From Phoronis australis (lineage: Eukaryota; Phoronida; Phoronidae): DNA of 64,000 nucleotides. A program made the translations under genes and the position numbers. Positions 50,476-64,000 of the stretch are shown here, one piece after another; position 1 is the stretch's first letter; each line of letters begins with the position of its first letter. Location of the stretch: positions 4,744,184-4,808,183 of the forward strand of contig NMRA01000001.1 of NCBI GenBank assembly GCA_002633005.1, written 5' to 3'. The notes beneath the pieces are model-generated. The model had not been told where the DNA came from and ran no database searches. It was given only the letters and a program-made list of their open reading frames with translations.

Positions 50476-51333
50476 AAGTCATGATGGTATTAAAACGTTT
50501 TACTGACATAGAGACAGTTTTCGCTTCTGAGACCGTATCTAGACCCTCTAAATTCAAGGACAAAGGACATGGTCCGATAAACACAGTGGCCGATCTACGA
50601 TACCATGCATAAGGGGGGGGGGGGGCNGGGGCAACATATGTTGCCTCTTGGGCCGCAATGTTTGGAAAATCTATCGTTGGACCAAAAATTAAAACGGGAA
50701 CGCGATTCCGTTCCGCCGGGATCTGGGGTCTGGGCCCCCCTCTCTTTTCCGCTACCGGTCCTAGTTACTGAACTCAATATTTGTTCACGCTTCACGCTGT
50801 TTTATTTTGCTTGCGACAGCCAAGGGGGTGGGAAGCCCCTCCCCACCTTAATCCGCCTATGCATGAACATTTTCGAATACCGGTACTTCAATAGATAAAC
50901 ACTTCATCCGCCAACTAGAGAGCAGCTCCTAGCCTTATCTAAGAGTTGTGAGTAGCTTGACTAGTCACTGTCATTGAACACGAATTTGAAAGCATGGTGT
51001 TGTATCTTTTCCATTTTCTTACTTTAAAGTATTGGCTTCAGCCGACATAATTATATAATAAAACAATGATATTCCGATAATATCACGTTTTTAGAGTCTT
51101 AACATAATGAGCTAGGTGAAAGTCAGCATTTGTAAATTTTTGTCACGATCATGTGGTTTTGCATAGTAAGAAATTCTGCTGTCATTGCTAAAATGTGAAG
51201 AAATGGCAATGTCCACAACACCCCAAAACTTGGACGTGTCGATGTTGGTACGAAAGAACATCATGTTAAGATACTATAATACTTACTTAGAAACCAAGTA
51301 AAGAGTGATGTGTTTGTTATTAAACAAGTTCAG

Positions 51334-51441
51334 AGTGGCATTTGTGAGAAGTACAAGGTGTTTCAAGACGGGACAGCACGAACCAAGAAAAGTCTCAACA
51401 CTGACATTGCGTCCATACTCAATTATGGCAAAGTTTCCTAC
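51334..51441 (+). pseudogene. Degenerate copy of ADAM10 exon 9
   Basis: Reads [20 protein letters not shown].., SILNYGK and VSY, with roughly ten differences from exon 9. A 15-base deletion removes RVAPK, and the copy stops before the zinc-binding HEIGH sequence. About 190 bases of upstream intron are also copied (from 51140, matching 30695-30775 and 31475-31585). It is then joined to the 51449-51655 segment, making one open frame of 121 codons. No catalytic function possible. Confidence 0.9.
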
Positions 51442-51448
51442 AGGTTGT

Positions 51449-51655
51449 CAATGTATTTACACAGTCCCACATTACTAGACCAATCCCGTGCCTTTAAGCA
51501 CAGCTTCACATACAACCATACGAGTGTAGATTACATCCCTGTTACTAAAATGCTGATCCTTGATAACAAAATGAGGGATTCCTTTGTTCCTACATGTAAG
51601 GACATGTCCATCAGCTCTAGCCAAATCTCGCCAACTGCTGGACCGTCTGACGAGC
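51449..51655. repeat. ~200 bp segment, second copy
   Basis: Relative of 49386-49590, directly following the exon 9 copy. Confidence 0.85.
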
Positions 51656-51777
51656 CTGTATCTACCTTTCAGTAATTGATTTTTGACAAATCTTGTAGCA
51701 AGCAAAAAATCTGATCTTTGTAGTCAGTGTGTGATGTACAGCACAGTACAAATGTTCAGAATGTAGGTAAAATTGAC

Positions 51778-51783
51778 TTTATT
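51778..51783 (-). promoter_or_regulatory. ILF2: Poly(A) signal, ILF2
   Basis: AATAAA on the - strand (tttatt on +), 232 bases after the ILF2 stop. The ILF2 3' UTR would be about 51760-52014. Confidence 0.65.
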
Positions 51784-52014
51784 GGTCACGATACTGTTGC
51801 AAGACCATACAAAAAACATGTTAAAACAAAACTACAACATAAAACCCATACAACACTCTGCTCTTTGAACAATATTGCGCCTAGTAGTCTGCTAGTTGTC
51901 ATAACATGATGATCCAGTCGGCATGCTATATGAAGTCTGGAGCAGAGCAACAGATTATGTTCACTTGATGAACAGTTGCCTAGACAACGGCAGGCATACA
52001 CTTCTAGCTGAGGC

Positions 52015-64000
<11,986 letters not shown>

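Noticed and set aside
49386-51655. LTR retrotransposon (200 bp direct repeats 2 kb apart)
   Set aside because: No TG..CA ends, primer-binding site, or gag/pol frame between them; one copy is fused to an exon 9 duplicate.

Overview
This window is animal nuclear DNA. Its genes are short exons separated by long AT-rich introns with GT..AG borders, the intergenic DNA is full of small inverted-repeat transposons, minisatellites and segmental duplications, and there is a U6 snRNA gene. Two conserved animal genes can be read exon by exon. They are convergent: ADAM10 (Kuzbanian-type disintegrin metalloprotease) on the + strand from 8851 to 46886, and ILF2 (NF45, a DZF-domain dsRNA-binding partner protein) on the - strand from beyond 64000 down to 52015. 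The proteins are diverged from the vertebrate ones. The apparently duplicated haplotypes suggest a highly heterozygous invertebrate, probably marine. A lancelet or mollusc would fit, but I cannot name the species.

Layout. 1-6218: two tandem copies of a ~2.8 kb non-coding unit around a 214-base assembly gap. 6219-8850: intergenic DNA upstream of ADAM10, with nothing recognisable. 8851-46886: ADAM10, reconstructed as 17 constitutive exons plus two alternative last exons (18a at 42417, 18b at 46767). All exon phases join without a break, giving proteins of 828 or 854 residues: signal peptide, prodomain with a cysteine-switch-like Cys and a furin site (RQKR), a zinc protease domain with [12 protein letters not shown] split over exons 9/10, disintegrin and Cys-rich regions, one membrane span and a cytoplasmic tail. 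A U6 snRNA gene with its own TATA box lies in the 12.4 kb intron 8. 46887-52014: the ADAM10 3' UTR, a Harbinger-like MITE, a three-copy CCAAT/CRE array and a degenerate copy of ADAM10 exon 9. 52015-64000: ILF2 C-terminal exons, with two of them present twice around a single N. One expected internal exon is not visible.

The most unusual pattern is that several minisatellite arrays sit exactly on 5' splice sites. This holds for ADAM10 exons 6 and 11, the ILF2 exon with MLTNESGF and the ILF2 exon cut by the window edge; the array after ADAM10 exon 12 starts within 30 bases. In three cases the repeat unit carries exon end, donor and intron start together. Second, the two ADAM10 terminal exons would exchange a PPxY-containing tail for one ending in a PDZ-ligand-like STRI. 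Third, single Ns in the assembly are repeatedly flanked by near-identical direct repeats, which looks like haplotype false duplication and affects the ILF2 gene model.
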